Below, piece after piece: positions 5,655 to 13,328 of a DNA stretch of 13,396 bases. The notes below the pieces were generated by a model. The model was not told the origin of the DNA and searched no databases. It saw nothing but the letters and a program-made list of their open reading frames with translations. Location of the stretch: positions 1-13,396 of the forward strand of contig JASFWK010000050.1 of assembly GCA_050049355.1 (NCBI GenBank), given 5' to 3'. The translations under genes and the position numbers were made by a program. This DNA is from JASFWK01 sp050049355. GTDB lineage: Bacteria > Chloroflexota > Anaerolineae > B4-G1 > DUEL01. The first letter of the stretch is position 1. Each line of letters opens with the position of its first letter.

Positions 5655-6878
5655 CTACTCCATCTTTATGACCAGCTCCCTGGACAGCTTGGTCAGGTTG
5701 TGGACTCGACCCTCTTCGTCGATCCAGACTACGTCCTCAATGCGCACGCCGTACCCTCGCTTGGGATAGTACAAGCCCGGCTCGATGGTGAAGACATGAC
5801 CGGGCCGGAGGGTCTGGGTGTTACTGGGGACGTCGGTGAAGTGTGGCTCCTCGTGAATGGATAGCCCCAGTCCGTGGCTTATCGGGTGGACAAACCCTTC
5901 CTCGGTTTGGGGGTTGCTGGCGATGGTGGGATAACCCCGCCCTTCAAAGAAATCGCAGGCCACCCGCTGCAGCTGCTTTGCCTCTATTCCGACCTCCGCT
6001 GCATCAATGACTGCGTCGATGCAATCCCCCACGTCCCGGTGCACCTTCTCTATCTCCGGAGGGGCGTATCCCAGGCAGAAGGTGCGGGTACAGTCGAAGA
6101 AGTAGCCTCCCGCGCGGCGGGGGAAGAGGTCGTAGACGATGGTCTCTCCCAGCCGAATCGGATCGTCGGCTTGTCCCTTGCTGTGAGGTACTCCCGCGTC
6201 CGGTCCAATGGCAAAGATGACGCCTTCAGGATCCTCCAACCGGCGTTCGGCCAGCAGGCGCAGGATGTGCTGCTTGGCGGCACCGATGGTCAGCGGGGAG
6301 CCGTTCTCGGTGACCAGCGTCTCCCCTTCCACGCGATGAGCACGCAGGAACTCCACCGTTGCGGAGATGACCTCGGAGGTCAGCTGGGCTACCTCTTGCA
6401 TCAACTCGATTTCCTCTGCGTCCTTGGTCGCCCGTGCGACGTCGAAGAGACCTTCCTCGTATTCGCCTCGCACGTGGACTCCGTCCAGCGTCTCGCCCAG
6501 CGCCTGGAGCAGGACATACGCCTGCCCTCGATCTGCTGTGCCGTAGAAGCCTACCTCCCCTCTTACCCCCAGGTCGTCGAAGATGCGTCGTTGAAGCTCC
6601 ACCATGGCCTCGAGCCGGTTCTCCTTCTGCTGCAGGATCGACCTGAAGTCGTACTTGGCCATATTGATCAAGTGGAGTCCAGTCGCCACCGCCTCGTCGC
6701 GCTCGATGGGGGAGTGGATGAAGATGGGATCTTCGCCTCGCTTCTTGACCACCACCCCGCCGCTGACGGCCGCGCCACCCAGGAGATAGACCAGAGTGGG
6801 ATTCCCATAGGTCGACCCGCCAACGACAGCGGCATCCAGGCCGCGCTCTTCCATTAGACGGTCCAGATCCTTTTTCAT
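5655..6878 (-). CDS. M24-family metallopeptidase (Xaa-Pro aminopeptidase/dipeptidase-like)
   Basis: 407 residues. An N-terminal creatinase-type domain (about 1-150) is followed by a pita-bread M24 catalytic domain (about 155-407). All five metal ligands are identifiable: D250 in YDLFPRR, D262 in FFDCTRTF, H335 in HPISHGLGLSIHEEPHF, E366 in FTIEPGLYYP and E381 in YGVRIEDVVW. The first two aspartates are separated by 11 residues, one more than in classical aminopeptidase P; the DLFPR wording suggests a recognised branch of the family. No signal peptide is visible, so the protein is probably cytoplasmic and removes N-terminal residues before proline or cleaves Xaa-Pro dipeptides. ATG 6878 is preceded by GGAGAGG. 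It is the first gene of an operon with the phosphodiesterase and tsaD, driven by a promoter about 70 bases upstream. Exact substrate is unknown. Confidence 0.92.
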   Translation of the reverse strand: MKKDLDRLMEERGLDAAVVGGSTYGNPTLVYLLGGAAVSGGVVVKKRGEDPIFIHSPIERDEAVATGLHLINMAKYDFRSILQQKENRLEAMVELQRRIFDDLGVRGEVGFYGTADRGQAYVLLQALGETLDGVHVRGEYEEGLFDVARATKDAEEIELMQEVAQLTSEVISATVEFLRAHRVEGETLVTENGSPLTIGAAKQHILRLLAERRLEDPEGVIFAIGPDAGVPHSKGQADDPIRLGETIVYDLFPRRAGGYFFDCTRTFCLGYAPPEIEKVHRDVGDCIDAVIDAAEVGIEAKQLQRVACDFFEGRGYPTIASNPQTEEGFVHPISHGLGLSIHEEPHFTDVPSNTQTLRPGHVFTIEPGLYYPKRGYGVRIEDVVWIDEEGRVHNLTKLSRELVIKME

Positions 6879-6945
6879 GTCCTCTCCTCAAAGGGTTTCG
6901 CAGGGATCGTTCGCTGAGCCGGCCTCGTCCGGGGCGCGGAGTTCA

Positions 6946-6974
6946 ATTCTATCAGCGAAAGGTCTTCCGGGCAA
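6946..6974 (-). promoter_or_regulatory. Predicted promoter of the M24 peptidase-phosphodiesterase-tsaD operon
   Basis: On the minus strand the -35 is TTGCCC (6974-6969) and the -10 is TAGAAT (6951-6946), separated by 17 bases. Predicted transcription start is near 6939, giving a GC-rich leader of about 60 bases. It falls in the 155-base gap between the acetyltransferase and peptidase genes, exactly where an operon start is expected. Confidence 0.6.
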
Positions 6975-7033
6975 GCAGTTGCCATTCTTGAATACGAATG
7001 AGACGAATCGATCAATGGCGCGGATCCAATCGG

Positions 7034-8164
7034 TCATATCCGCAGTCGGTAGACGCGGTAACGCTTGTAGAGCTCAGCCCCCATTCGCTTGGCAAGGACA
7101 TTCGTGTGCGGGTTATGGGCTCCCGTCAGCGAAAGATCTGCCCACTGGTAGCCCTTGGTTCTGGCTCGCGCGGCCATCTCGTCAAAGAGCAGCAAACTGA
7201 CGCCGGTGCCCCAGTAGTCGGGCAGTACCAGGACACTCTTGAGTGCCAGGCACTTGGGTTGCCGGCGCATGTACCACAGCAGCTTGACGTAGTCCCAGGG
7301 ATAGCGCAGTCCGTTGGTATGGATGAAGGCCTCGTTTAGGTTGGGAATGCCTGCCAGCCAACCTACGACCTCATCTTCAACCTCGGCAAAGAGAACCAGA
7401 TCGGGATCGACGATAGCCCGAAAGGGCTCCAGCAGAGCCTGCAGCGCCTCGCGTTCCCAGGGAATGTGATTTGGGAAATGGGCCAAGGCGGTATTGAGCA
7501 GACCATGCACGTGATCGACCTCATCTTCCCAGTGCGCCATATCTGCCCCGCGTACGACGATCCCCCCGCGCCTGCGGAGTTTCCCTGCCAGGCGATGAAG
7601 CCGCCGTCTGGCTGGCGTGTCCACATCAACCTCGATAGCGTAGGCCAGGCTATCCCCTCGCGCCTTCTGGAAGCCGAGCCGCTCAATGAAATCCTGGTAG
7701 TATGGCGGAGTATGCCCGCAGAGCAGGGTCGGTGGACGATCGCGCCCCTCGACGAGCACGCCATAGCTATCCTCATAGTCCAGATTGAATGGACCGTAGA
7801 GTACGTTGAGGTCCCGTTCTTCGGCCCACGTGATGACACGATTGAGCAATGCTTTGGCGACGGCGTAGTCCTCTACGCACTCGAAGAAGCCAAAGAGGCA
7901 CTCTCGCATCTGACGTGCCTCGTTGGCTGCCTTATCCTCTCCTGCGCATATGGTGCCCACCGGCTCGCTGTCTCTCCAGGCCGTGAAGAACTCGGCCTCG
8001 CCGCGCTTGAAGAAGGCACCACGCTCAGGGTCGATCGTCTTTGCGCGTTCGGGGAGCAGAGGAGGCACCCACAGCGGATCATCGCGGTAGATGCGCCAAG
8101 GAAATGTGAGAAAGACCCGGCGCTCCTTGGCGGTGCGGACGGGACGAACGTCGATAGCACTCAT
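7034..8164 (-). CDS. YghO-like protein with C-terminal GNAT (N-acyltransferase) fold
   Basis: 376 residues. The N-terminal half has the signature wording of the YghO-type family: FPWRIYRDDPLWVPPLLPE (21-39), LYGPFNLDYEDSYGVLVEG (122-140) and GHTPPYYQDFIERLGF (150-165). The C-terminal part (about 200-376) looks like a GNAT domain, with the beta4-alpha3 acyl-CoA loop read as LKSVLVLPDYWGTGVSLLLF (308-327) and a final NVLAKRMGAELYKRYRVYR that resembles the GNAT C-terminus. Acyl donor and acceptor are unknown; no protein of this family is assigned a clear reaction to my knowledge. AAGGA lies 7 bases before ATG 8164. It is 155 bases downstream of the GPH transporter gene, with no obvious promoter or terminator between them, so it probably ends the oxidoreductase-transporter transcript. 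The operon with the peptidase begins after it. Confidence 0.82.
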   Translation of the reverse strand: MSAIDVRPVRTAKERRVFLTFPWRIYRDDPLWVPPLLPERAKTIDPERGAFFKRGEAEFFTAWRDSEPVGTICAGEDKAANEARQMRECLFGFFECVEDYAVAKALLNRVITWAEERDLNVLYGPFNLDYEDSYGVLVEGRDRPPTLLCGHTPPYYQDFIERLGFQKARGDSLAYAIEVDVDTPARRRLHRLAGKLRRRGGIVVRGADMAHWEDEVDHVHGLLNTALAHFPNHIPWEREALQALLEPFRAIVDPDLVLFAEVEDEVVGWLAGIPNLNEAFIHTNGLRYPWDYVKLLWYMRRQPKCLALKSVLVLPDYWGTGVSLLLFDEMAARARTKGYQWADLSLTGAHNPHTNVLAKRMGAELYKRYRVYRLRI

Positions 8165-8319
8165 ATGGGGTTCCTTTCCTGTGGTTGTGATTGCGCAGAG
8201 CTTGCTTCATTGGTCAGATTCTGTCCCCAGGTACGGGATCGCCGAAGTTCTCCAGCTCCGTATCTCCCTGCTCTTCCTGGCCGCTTGCCTACCCTCTTCC
8301 GTTGGGACGACTTCTGCCA

Positions 8320-9669
8320 CTACAGAGCTCGCCGGCTCTCCAGTTCCTGACAGACCTGTGCATACTGTTCCCGGGTAAGGGGATACAGGAAGGCGAACAG
8401 AATGCCTCCACAGAGGAGGAGGGCGGGTATCGGCCCGATCACCAATCTAATGCCCAACAGTGCACTGGGTGGTTGACGAGCCGCGTTGGGCTCGTACCCG
8501 GTGACCTCAAGCAGCAGGAGCGTGAGCGGAATTGCTACTGAAGTGGCCATCTTTCGCACCAGCGTGGTTAAGCTGTAGAACATGCCCTCGTGCCGTTCTC
8601 CTGTCCTCCATTCATCCCATTCGACCGCGTCGGGGATGATGGCCCAGGGGAGTACGTGCGCGGCCGCCACGCCGATGCCTGCCAGCACACACAAGAGTAA
8701 GATAAGCGCCATGTCGGTTGAGGCGTCCACCGTGATGAGCACCATCTGGACCAGGGCCCAAAACGCGATCCCAGCGACGTAGGCCCAGCGCTTGCTCCAG
8801 CGGCGGGATGTCCACTCCCAGACGGGGAGTGAAAGGATGGCAGTAACAAAGATCACCGCCATAATCAGATCGCTCTGAGGCTCGCGCCGGGCAACGTACT
8901 TGATGAAGTAGAGCAAGGTGGCCTGAACCAACTCCACCGAAACCCAGGTCAGCAGAAAGAGGAGCATGCCATAGATGAAGGGTCGGTTTCTGCTGGCCGC
9001 CCGCAGCGATCTGGTCAGACGGGGCCGATCCTGTTTAGCATAGTACTCCGGACGCTCTCGCGTGCCGAAGAAGACGGCAAACAAGGGGAGCGCGGCGGTA
9101 ACGCCAAAGATCGAACCCATCAGCAGCACTCGAGGTGCGTTCTGGGGCGCGAATGTATCGACTATCAGCAGGGGAACGGTGAATGCTATCAGGCTGCCCA
9201 GGATGGAGAAGAACATGCGATACGAAGTCAGGGCGGTGCGCTCGTCGTAGTCCGATGTCAGTTCCGGGGTCAGCGCAAAGTAAGGCATATAGACGAAGGT
9301 CGCCGCAGCGTCAAAGACGACGTAAGCGACGGCGTAGTAGGCAGCCAGGGCGATCTCGCTCTCCAACGGCGGGCGCCACCATAGCATGGCGAAGGCCAGG
9401 GCGAAGGGCAGTGATCCGAAGAGCAGGAAGGGCCGTCTCCGACCCCAGCGCGTGCGGGTGCGGTCGGAAATGTGGCCAATGATGGGGTCGTTGACGTAGT
9501 CCCAACTCCGCCCGATGAAGACTGCTGCAGCAGCGACGCCTGGAGAGATGCCCACGATGTCGGTCAGGAAGATGGCGAAGAAGGCTCCGATGATGGTCGA
9601 GGTCAAACTGAATCCCAGATCTCCGGAGCCGTACACGAGCTTTGTGCCGCGCGTCAGCTCATTTTCCAT
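8320..9669 (-). CDS. GPH-family sugar:cation symporter (MFS_2, MelB-like)
   Basis: 449 residues from ATG 9669, with about 12 hydrophobic segments. The glycoside-pentoside-hexuronide family signature is clear: SWDYVNDPIIGHISDRTRTR (55-74) followed by WGRRRPFLLFG. D57, N60 and D61 match the cation-site residues of MelB (D55 and D59 region). The second-half motif WDEWRTGERHEGMFYS (351-366) also fits. Such proteins import a sugar or glycoside with Na+ or H+ at the cytoplasmic membrane; the substrate cannot be assigned. The frame also allows a GTG start at 9705, directly after the oxidoreductase TAG (stop and start abut), adding 12 residues; ATG is preferred because the conserved TRGTKLVYGSGDLG begins 5 residues later. 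Neither start has a strong Shine-Dalgarno, which points to translational coupling with the upstream gene. Confidence 0.9.
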   Translation of the reverse strand: MENELTRGTKLVYGSGDLGFSLTSTIIGAFFAIFLTDIVGISPGVAAAAVFIGRSWDYVNDPIIGHISDRTRTRWGRRRPFLLFGSLPFALAFAMLWWRPPLESEIALAAYYAVAYVVFDAAATFVYMPYFALTPELTSDYDERTALTSYRMFFSILGSLIAFTVPLLIVDTFAPQNAPRVLLMGSIFGVTAALPLFAVFFGTRERPEYYAKQDRPRLTRSLRAASRNRPFIYGMLLFLLTWVSVELVQATLLYFIKYVARREPQSDLIMAVIFVTAILSLPVWEWTSRRWSKRWAYVAGIAFWALVQMVLITVDASTDMALILLLCVLAGIGVAAAHVLPWAIIPDAVEWDEWRTGERHEGMFYSLTTLVRKMATSVAIPLTLLLLEVTGYEPNAARQPPSALLGIRLVIGPIPALLLCGGILFAFLYPLTREQYAQVCQELESRRAL

Positions 9670-9705
9670 AGTAGTGTTTGCCTGGTCCCCGCCGCTCCCA
9701 AGCAC

Positions 9706-10815
9706 CTATGTCACTGCTTCTCTTCGATGGATCTTCTCGATGGGGCACTTGCAGGCGATTCCCTCGTTCACTCCTTCGGGCCAGCACCGGTTGGCCGAGA
9801 TGCAGGAGGATCGCTCCTGGACTCGCGCGCGGAAGCGGTTGGGTAGATCCGGTTCACAGATCAGGGGACGGGATAGGGAGACAAAGTCCGCATCGCCGGT
9901 AGCGAGCACGTCCTCCATCATCTCCCGAGAGCGAAGACCGCCCACCAGGGCGATGGGCAGTTTGGTCACTTGGCGCGCCTTCTGCGCCAGGGGACGGAAG
10001 TAGGCTTCGTCTTCCTCGGAGAGCACTCCTTTGCGGACGTTCAAGTCTCCGCCACCTCCAATTCCACCGCTGACCTCGATCGCGTCCAATCCCAGCTTCT
10101 CCAGCGCTGCCACCACCTGAACGCTCTCTTGCACAGTCAGACCATCCTCCACGCGGTCCGTCATGCCAAGCTTGATGAAGACGGGATAATCGGGGCCGAC
10201 CTCGCCTCGCACGGCCTGGCAGACGGCTCGCAGGAAGTTCATTCGTCCGTCGACGTCGCCGCCCCATTCGTCAGTGCGCTGGTTTGTGAACGGAGAGAGG
10301 AACTGACCGATCAGGTATCCGTGGGCGGCGTGGATCTGAACGCCATCGAAGCCAGCCTCTTGGGCCCTTCGGGCCCCCTGAGCGTAGGCCTGGATCAGAA
10401 GGTCGATCTCCGCGGATGTTATCTCCCGCGCAGGGCGCTCCAAGAAGGGCGCATCCACCTTCGAAGGGGCGACAGCCTCGGACACCGTCTCCGGGCTGCA
10501 CTGCATGCCCCCATGGTTGATCTGGACGGCGATCCGCCCGCCCTCACGATGGACGGCGTGGGCCAGTTCTGCAAGGGCGGGAACCATCTCGTCGGAATAG
10601 ATGCCGGTCATGTCGGGATGGGCCTTGCCCGAAGGGTGCACGTACATATGACCGGTGATGATTAACCCTACTCCACCACGGGCCAACTCTTGGTAGAGCT
10701 TCGTCAGCTCTGGTTGGGGCCGACCGGCCGAATCCGCCAAGTGCTCTGCAGTGGCGGATCGGATCAGGCGGTTGGGTAGGGTGAGGGTCCCGATGTCTCC
10801 TGAGGTAAATAGCAC
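9706..10815 (-). CDS. NADH:flavin oxidoreductase, Old Yellow Enzyme family
   Basis: 369 residues: a single FMN-binding TIM barrel. Recognisable elements are TLPNRLIRSATAEHLADS (12-29), VQINHGGMQ (97-105), the substrate/catalytic IHAAHGYLIGQFLSP (161-175) with H162, H165 and Y167, TNQRTDEWGG (177-186), and FVSLSRPLICEPDLPNRF (311-328). Family members reduce activated C=C bonds such as enones, or dienoyl-CoA in the larger 2,4-dienoyl-CoA reductases. The C-terminal end carries C338, C344, C355 and C357, resembling the CxxCNxC...C iron-sulfur motif of 2,4-dienoyl-CoA reductases, but the second Cys is Ala341, so a normal 4Fe-4S cluster is doubtful. It lacks the C-terminal NAD-binding domain. The start is GTG 10815, chosen because AAGGAG lies 8 bases upstream. 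The gene abuts the GPH transporter, suggesting uptake and reduction of a related compound. Confidence 0.92.
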   Translation of the reverse strand: MLFTSGDIGTLTLPNRLIRSATAEHLADSAGRPQPELTKLYQELARGGVGLIITGHMYVHPSGKAHPDMTGIYSDEMVPALAELAHAVHREGGRIAVQINHGGMQCSPETVSEAVAPSKVDAPFLERPAREITSAEIDLLIQAYAQGARRAQEAGFDGVQIHAAHGYLIGQFLSPFTNQRTDEWGGDVDGRMNFLRAVCQAVRGEVGPDYPVFIKLGMTDRVEDGLTVQESVQVVAALEKLGLDAIEVSGGIGGGGDLNVRKGVLSEEDEAYFRPLAQKARQVTKLPIALVGGLRSREMMEDVLATGDADFVSLSRPLICEPDLPNRFRARVQERSSCISANRCWPEGVNEGIACKCPIEKIHRREAVT

Positions 10816-11003
10816 GCTGATTACTCCTTAGCATACAGTTCAGCAAGCCAGCCGGTGATAAGCAGGTTCCGTAAGCCCCCCCGCGTCGTCCGAAGTGAGG
10901 CTAGAGGATGGACAGCTTGAGTGACGAGCGGGGGAGGAGAGTGACATCTGACCGCGTGGCGGGGCCGTCGGGAGTAGCTGGTTGCGTTGCCGGCTCCAGG
11001 GGA

Positions 11004-11882
11004 TCAGAGCCCTGTCATCTGAGCACTGATCTCCCACAGCCTTTCCCCCGCCTCTTCGTCGTACGACGCCGGTGCCGAACGTACAGCTCTCTTCTTGTCA
11101 AAGTACTTGCCAGTCACACCGTTCACCTCGGGAGAAGATGCGAGATAGACGCTCGTCTGGGCACCCTCTTCCGGGGGCAGCGCCACCAGTTTGATCAGAC
11201 CTGCGAGCAGCTTCAATGGTCCCTCGTTGCTTGTCACTATGTTCGTCGCCGTGAAGCCGGGGTGAAGCGCATTCGCTGTCACTCCTGTCCCTTCCAGTCG
11301 TCGTGCCAGCTCATAGGTGAAGAGCACCATGGCCAACTTGGATTGCCCATAGGCTTTCAGTCCATTGTACTTGTGCTCCAATTCCAGGTCATCGAAATGG
11401 ATTCTGGCCCTCCTGTGTGCGTCTGAAGAGACGTTCACGACGCGTGCCGGTGCACTCGCCTTGAGTTTATCGAGAAGTAGATTGGTGAGAAGGTAGACTC
11501 CCAGATAGTTGAGCGCAAGTGTCATTTCTATGCCATCTGCACTCAGCTGACGCCTGAAGAAGAAGTCGCCAACATTGTTGATCAGCACATCCAGACGCGA
11601 AAGACGACTCTCAAACTCCTCCGCCAATTGGCGAATCTGGGCTTGCACAGACAAATCAGCCAATGCGAACTCCACCGATGGATTGCCACTCTCATGCTGG
11701 ATGCGTGCGACGGCGGTGGCGCTCTTCTCTGGGTTCCGGCCAACGACAATCACCTGTGCCCGTTGCTGCGCGAGAGCCTGGGCAGTCGCCAAGCCAATCC
11801 CAGAAGTTGCCCCCGTGACTATACAGACCTTGCCCTCCAATTGACTGCTCTGCCGTGTCATGTCTCCTGTACGCGGTGTCAT
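11004..11882 (-). CDS. Short-chain dehydrogenase/reductase (retinol-dehydrogenase-like SDR)
   Basis: 292 residues. A classical-type SDR Rossmann fold: cofactor motif TGATSGIG (23-30), VGRNPEKS (47-54, an Arg after the second strand that favours NADP), ALADLS (74-78 region), NNVG (102-105, Val in place of the usual Ala), catalytic Asn125 in ALNYLGVYLLTN, Ser in VNVSSDAHRRA (150-159), and YGQSK (Y178, K182), then LHPGFTATNI. The overall wording resembles retinol dehydrogenase/WWOX-like oxidoreductases; the true substrate is unknown. The protein ends LWEISAQMTGL, a normal family ending. The start is uncertain: ATG 11882 has no Shine-Dalgarno, whereas ATG 11861 (Met8) has AGGAG only 2 bases upstream. 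It lies 66 bases after selA and 188 bases before the Old Yellow Enzyme gene. No promoter is obvious in either gap. Confidence 0.92.
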   Translation of the reverse strand: MTPRTGDMTRQSSQLEGKVCIVTGATSGIGLATAQALAQQRAQVIVVGRNPEKSATAVARIQHESGNPSVEFALADLSVQAQIRQLAEEFESRLSRLDVLINNVGDFFFRRQLSADGIEMTLALNYLGVYLLTNLLLDKLKASAPARVVNVSSDAHRRARIHFDDLELEHKYNGLKAYGQSKLAMVLFTYELARRLEGTGVTANALHPGFTATNIVTSNEGPLKLLAGLIKLVALPPEEGAQTSVYLASSPEVNGVTGKYFDKKRAVRSAPASYDEEAGERLWEISAQMTGL

Positions 11883-11948
11883 TGGGCTGGAACGCCTGAC
11901 ATCTAGTGGGGAAAGCGGCAGCAGCAGGCCTGCAGCGAACTGGCCGAG

Positions 11949-13328
11949 TCAGTCTGCTCTCAGCTGCCCGACCAACCGCTCCAAGAGCACGCCCTCCTCC
12001 TCTGGCAGCACGGTTCGAGGATCGAGCATCAAACGGTTCTCTTCGATGCGAGCCACCACTGGAGGGTCGCCGTCACGGAGCCCCTCCGCGAGTCCATCGG
12101 GGTCGGTCACGGAGAGGGCGAGTAGTTTCGTCGGCAAGGTCTCGCCGGGTAAGCTCCCGCCGCCCACGGTGGAGCGCCCGTCCACTATCTCTCCTTGATC
12201 CCCTACTTGCTGCTGCCAGCGTCGAGCTCGCTGCTCGATTTCCTCCACGGAAGTGGCGATCATCTGCCACACTGGCACCTGCTCGGTGGCCTCGTCCTTG
12301 AGATAGTGCATCAGCGTCGCCTGGAGCCCTGAGAGGCAGAGTTTGTCGGCCCGCAGGGCACGGGCCAGAGGATGGCGCTTGAGAGGATCGACGAATCTCG
12401 CCTTTCCCACGATGATCCCCGCCTGGGGTCCGCCCAAGAGCTTGTCTCCGCTGAAGCAGACCACCGCCGCCCCCGCCTCGACGCTCTCCTGCACCGTCGG
12501 TTCGTGTGCCAAGCCAAAGGCGGCGCTGTCCAGAAGGGCCCCGCTCCCTAGATCGTCCATCACCGGCACGCCGTGGGCTTGACCCAATTCCACCAGCTCG
12601 GCTAGCGCCACCTCCGCCGTGAACCCGACGACGCGGAAGTTAGAGTGGTGGGCGCGCAGGATGACGGCTACATCATCTGGATGCTCCGTCAGCCCCTGCT
12701 CGTAGTCGCGGCGGTGGGTGCGGTTGGTGGTGCCGACCTCAATGAGCCGCGCGCCGGATTGAGCCATCACATCCGGCACGCGGAACCCGCCGCCGATCTC
12801 TACCAAATGCCCACGAGAGATGAGGACGCCGAGGCCCTGCGCCAATCCTGCTAGGGCAAGGAGGACAGCTCCGGCGTTGTTGTTGACCACCAACGCCGAC
12901 TCCGCGCCGGTCAATTCGCACAGGAGTCGCTCTGCGTGGACGGCGCGGTGGCCCCGTCGACCGGCTGGTAGATCGTACTCCAGATTGGAGTAGCCGCGGG
13001 CCGAGGCTTCCATCGCCGCGCGAGCAGCCTGCGAGAGGGGCGCCCGCCCCAGATTGGTGTGGATGATGACGCCGGTAGCATTGATGACGGACCGCAGTGT
13101 AGGCGCCAGGTGATCGCGCAGGTGAGCTGCGGCCTGGGCTGCCAGAGTTTCTCGGGAGGGTGGTTCCGCGCCACTGCGGATCTCCTGTCGCGCTCGCGCC
13201 AGTGTCTCCCGCGCCGCCGCCACAGCCAGGCGGTGACCGTAGCGGGGGAGGAGATCCCGGAGTGCAGGCTCTTCCAACAGTTGGTCCACGCTGGGCAGTT
13301 GGCGGAGACGTTCGGTGGTCTTGCTCAT
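11949..13328 (-). CDS. selA: L-seryl-tRNA(Sec) selenium transferase (selenocysteine synthase) SelA
   Basis: 459 residues, full length (E. coli SelA is about 463). SelA is a PLP-dependent decameric enzyme that converts Ser-tRNA(Sec) to Sec-tRNA(Sec) with selenophosphate. The N-terminal SelA domain begins RLRQLPSVDQLLEEPALRDL. The fold-type I core shows INATGVIIHTNLGRAPLS, the ALVVNNNAGAVLLAL block, EIGGGFRVPDVM, TTNRTH, PVMDDLGSGAL and the PLP lysine K296 in VVCFSGDKLLGGPQAGI (codon at 12443-12441). The C-terminal part retains GGGSLPGETLPT. GAGG lies about 7 bases before ATG 13328. No selB, selD or selC tRNA gene is present in the window, and the next gene downstream is an SDR. A complete enzyme implies that the genome makes selenoproteins, but that must be confirmed outside this window. 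Confidence 0.97.
   Translation of the reverse strand: MSKTTERLRQLPSVDQLLEEPALRDLLPRYGHRLAVAAARETLARARQEIRSGAEPPSRETLAAQAAAHLRDHLAPTLRSVINATGVIIHTNLGRAPLSQAARAAMEASARGYSNLEYDLPAGRRGHRAVHAERLLCELTGAESALVVNNNAGAVLLALAGLAQGLGVLISRGHLVEIGGGFRVPDVMAQSGARLIEVGTTNRTHRRDYEQGLTEHPDDVAVILRAHHSNFRVVGFTAEVALAELVELGQAHGVPVMDDLGSGALLDSAAFGLAHEPTVQESVEAGAAVVCFSGDKLLGGPQAGIIVGKARFVDPLKRHPLARALRADKLCLSGLQATLMHYLKDEATEQVPVWQMIATSVEEIEQRARRWQQQVGDQGEIVDGRSTVGGGSLPGETLPTKLLALSVTDPDGLAEGLRDGDPPVVARIEENRLMLDPRTVLPEEEGVLLERLVGQLRAD

Noticed and set aside
5874..6857. Plus-strand open frame of 327 codons opposite the M24 peptidase.
   Set aside because: Antisense shadow produced by GC-rich codon bias; the M24 reading frame has all catalytic residues.
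8161..8322. The frame after the transporter's TAG stop is also open for about 51 codons, up to a TGA overlapping the start of the acyltransferase gene.
   Set aside because: The transporter is full length for its family and the extra sequence is basic and low complexity. This is probably chance in GC-rich intergenic DNA.
7466..8350. Plus-strand open frame of 294 codons opposite the YghO-like gene.
   Set aside because: Antisense shadow; no family wording, whereas the minus-strand protein matches a known family.
10821..11006. The SDR gene ends in TGA, selA is the gene just upstream, and the frame after the TGA stays open for 60 codons until a TAA 5 bases before the next gene's GTG start, suggesting a possible selenoprotein read-through.
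   Set aside because: The SDR already ends with a normal family C-terminus (LWEISAQMTGL). The read-through sequence is rich in Arg, Pro, Ser and Thr with no recognisable domain, and no convincing SECIS-like stem-loop follows the TGA by eye. Long open frames are common in GC-rich DNA. Conservation of the downstream frame in relatives would be the deciding test.
11925..11934. Palindrome gcaggcctgc between selA and the SDR as a terminator.
   Set aside because: It is a 10-base self-complementary palindrome without a loop and without a following T-run.
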